A DNA stretch of 43,188 nucleotides from Segatella hominis (GTDB lineage Bacteria > Bacteroidota > Bacteroidia > Bacteroidales > Bacteroidaceae): positions 1 to 43,188 of the forward strand of contig NZ_SGVY01000032.1 in the NCBI RefSeq assembly GCF_004535825.1, read 5' to 3'. Below the pieces are notes generated by a model, which searched no databases, was not told the origin of the DNA, and worked only from the letters and a program-made list of their open reading frames with translations. A program made the position numbers and the translations under genes. Positions 41,735 through 43,188 of this stretch are shown piece by piece (the stretch's first letter is position 1; each line of letters starts with the position of its first letter).

Positions 41735-43023
41735 CATCTCCCATATCGGCATAACCTCAATCCTTATTCCGTCTCGTTCGAAGGTCTCCCGTTGGGAGGA
41801 AGTGATGATTTTACCCTGTTTGCAGCCTGTAACAGAGGAGGCAGCTATCAAGCCTCCTATCTCTCGTTCTACGTTATCATCATTCAATGTCCAGCAGACT
41901 TGTATCAGCTCAGCTACACGCTCGCCCTTTTTCACAACGAAGTCGCATTCCTTCGATTCATAGAAGTAGAATATCCCGTCCTCTTCTCCAAGTGTTCTCT
42001 CTAAGTTGAGATAAACAATATTCTCCAAAGCCTTGCCTGCATCTTCGCTCTCAGGCAATAATACGGCATTGCGCAGGGCAATGTCTGCCACATAATACTT
42101 GGCAGGAGCAGAACGCTGTTTTACCATCGACTTATCGTATTTTTCCACTTTGCGAAACATGAAAATGTTGCAAGCATAGTCGAGCCACAGATAGAGGGAA
42201 TCCTTGGAGACCTTTAAGCCTTGCGATTTCAAGTCGTTATAAATATTGTTCACGCTAGTCGGCTTCGTGAGATTGTCATCACACGCTTTAAGAAATAACG
42301 CACCACCGAAGGAGAAGCTCCGATATGATAATGCTCCACCATATCCCTGAAGAGCATGGTGTTGAAGTAAGACTGCAGGATTTTTACTTTTTCCATCTTG
42401 CTTTTTTCGAGAACTACCTCTGGAAAACCGCCCTCCTCGCAATAACCGCGGAAGGAGACAGCCATCTTTGCCTTTCCTGCTTCGCTAAATGGATTTGCCT
42501 TGGTGCCTTTGAACGCCAAATATTCCTTGAAACTCAAAGGATACTCGCGATATTCGTCAGGCCATCCTCGCAAAGCGGAAGCCATTTCTTCTGAAAGCAT
42601 CTTGGCTGTGCTACCTGTTATATAGATATGCTTGCAATAATTCTTATACACCCGGAGAACAAAGAGTTCCCAGCCCTCTATGAGTTGTATCTCATCAAAA
42701 AACATATAAACATCCTTAAGCGATGTGTCAGGATACATTTCACGATAAGCTTGCAGCAATTCATCGAAATTTTCGGGCGACATGGAAAGAAAACGTTCAT
42801 CGTCGAAACCTACATAGAGGATGCGCTCTTTTGGAATTCCTTGTTGTAGCAGGCGATTAATCGTAAGTCCCAATAATGATGACTTTCCGCAACGGCGAAT
42901 GCCAGTAACAGTCACGATGCGGTTTCCATCCAACGGAAGTTGGGTGCTTCTCTCTTGCAAGGCAAAAGGTAATTCCTCTTGGTGCAAGGAAATGATTGAC
43001 TGAAATGTGCTGCGTAGTTCCAT
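41729..43023 (-). pseudogene. DUF4143 AAA ATPase, frameshifted
   Basis: One ATPase gene split by a frameshift at about 42284-42296. The upstream part (start 43023) has Walker A TGIRRCGKSSLLG, Walker B YMFFDEIQ, sensor ITGSTAKML, and the family segment YREYPLSFKEYLAFKG. It is in frame up to RYFLKR, then ends prematurely. The downstream frame continues immediately with the expected sequence: FLKACDDNLTKPTSVNNI, and then DUF4143/PD-(D/E)xK-like FYESKECDFVVKKG and VAELIQVCW. Together about 425 aa, the usual size. Either a true pseudogene or a sequencing error; programmed frameshifting is unlikely without a clear slippery site. Confidence 0.88.
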
Positions 43024-43188
43024 TTGTGTACCTTCTTTATTACTGATTATTTTATTGTTAACCTCAAATCCGCAACCTATAGGGTTTAGTGGGATTTTGC
43101 TTGCAAAGCGACAAAATTCATTTTATTGTACATATTTCTTGCACAACAGAAATGTCGCAGACACAAAATCCCCTTACCCCATAAAGCG

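Overview
The window reads as a chromosomal segment of a Bacteroidota bacterium, most likely a Prevotella/Segatella relative. The reasons are the recurrent promoter element TAnnTTTG (often with a TTG 19-20 bases upstream) in front of many genes, weak or absent Shine-Dalgarno sequences, a Bacteroidota-type gene (DUF4290) inside the murA operon, and a SusC-era outer-membrane style (TonB receptor, GH30 hydrolase). No rRNA, tRNA, CRISPR array, transposase or integrase was seen. The species assignment is inference.

Layout. 1-4.1 kb (minus strand): an AAA ATPase with a C-terminal winged helix, an MsbA-like ABC exporter and NAD kinase. 4.1-9.4 kb (plus): DJ-1/PfpI protein, IspD, RecG, a small unknown protein and a secreted M23/LysM peptidase. 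9.4-11.3 kb: a gene-poor stretch with nested inverted repeats, a 22-bp phased repeat, a copy of the rseP 3' end, a DUF4160/DUF2442 pair and a strongly structured non-coding segment. 11.3-17.3 kb (minus): the housekeeping operon tsaB-DUF4290-murA-rimM-dxr-rseP. 17.3-19.5 kb (plus): yicC-gmk-nadD. 19.5-26.6 kb (plus): an envelope-modification cluster (phosphoethanolamine-transferase-like sulfatase-fold enzyme, three acyltransferase-3 proteins, a UbiA-type polyprenyl-phosphate transferase, a HAD phosphatase). 26.8-28.4 kb (minus): a secreted GH30 glycosidase. 28.7-34.6 kb (plus): a TolC-HlyD-FtsX permease-ATPase efflux operon. 34.6-38.2 kb (minus): Fic protein, then a histidine kinase and NtrC-type response regulator. 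38.4-41.2 kb (minus): a TonB receptor and a small His/Cys-rich membrane-anchored protein. 41.7-43.0 kb (minus): a frameshifted DUF4143 ATPase.

The most interesting reading is a complete sigma-54 circuit. The NtrC-type regulator carries a GAFTDA loop. The same perfect 15-bp palindrome GTCTAATNATTAGAC occurs upstream of the regulator gene and upstream of the efflux operon. At the efflux operon a second, degenerate copy lies exactly 21 bp away, and a -24/-12-like promoter (TTGGCACG...TTG) lies about 70 bp downstream of the sites and just before tolC. The kinase, regulator, operators and efflux pump therefore look like one stress-responsive export system.

A second theme is small repeated DNA. 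A purine-rich boundary repeat (TTTAAGTGAAG ... GAATTC) occupies seven junctions between co-directional genes. Exactly phased short tandem arrays (22, 22, 29, 33 and 34 bp) fill several intergenic regions, and tandem repeats or a REP-like palindrome sit in frame inside an acyltransferase, the TonB receptor and the histidine kinase. A third point is an islet-like arrangement in which a duplicated rseP 3' end flanks the DUF4160/DUF2442 pair.
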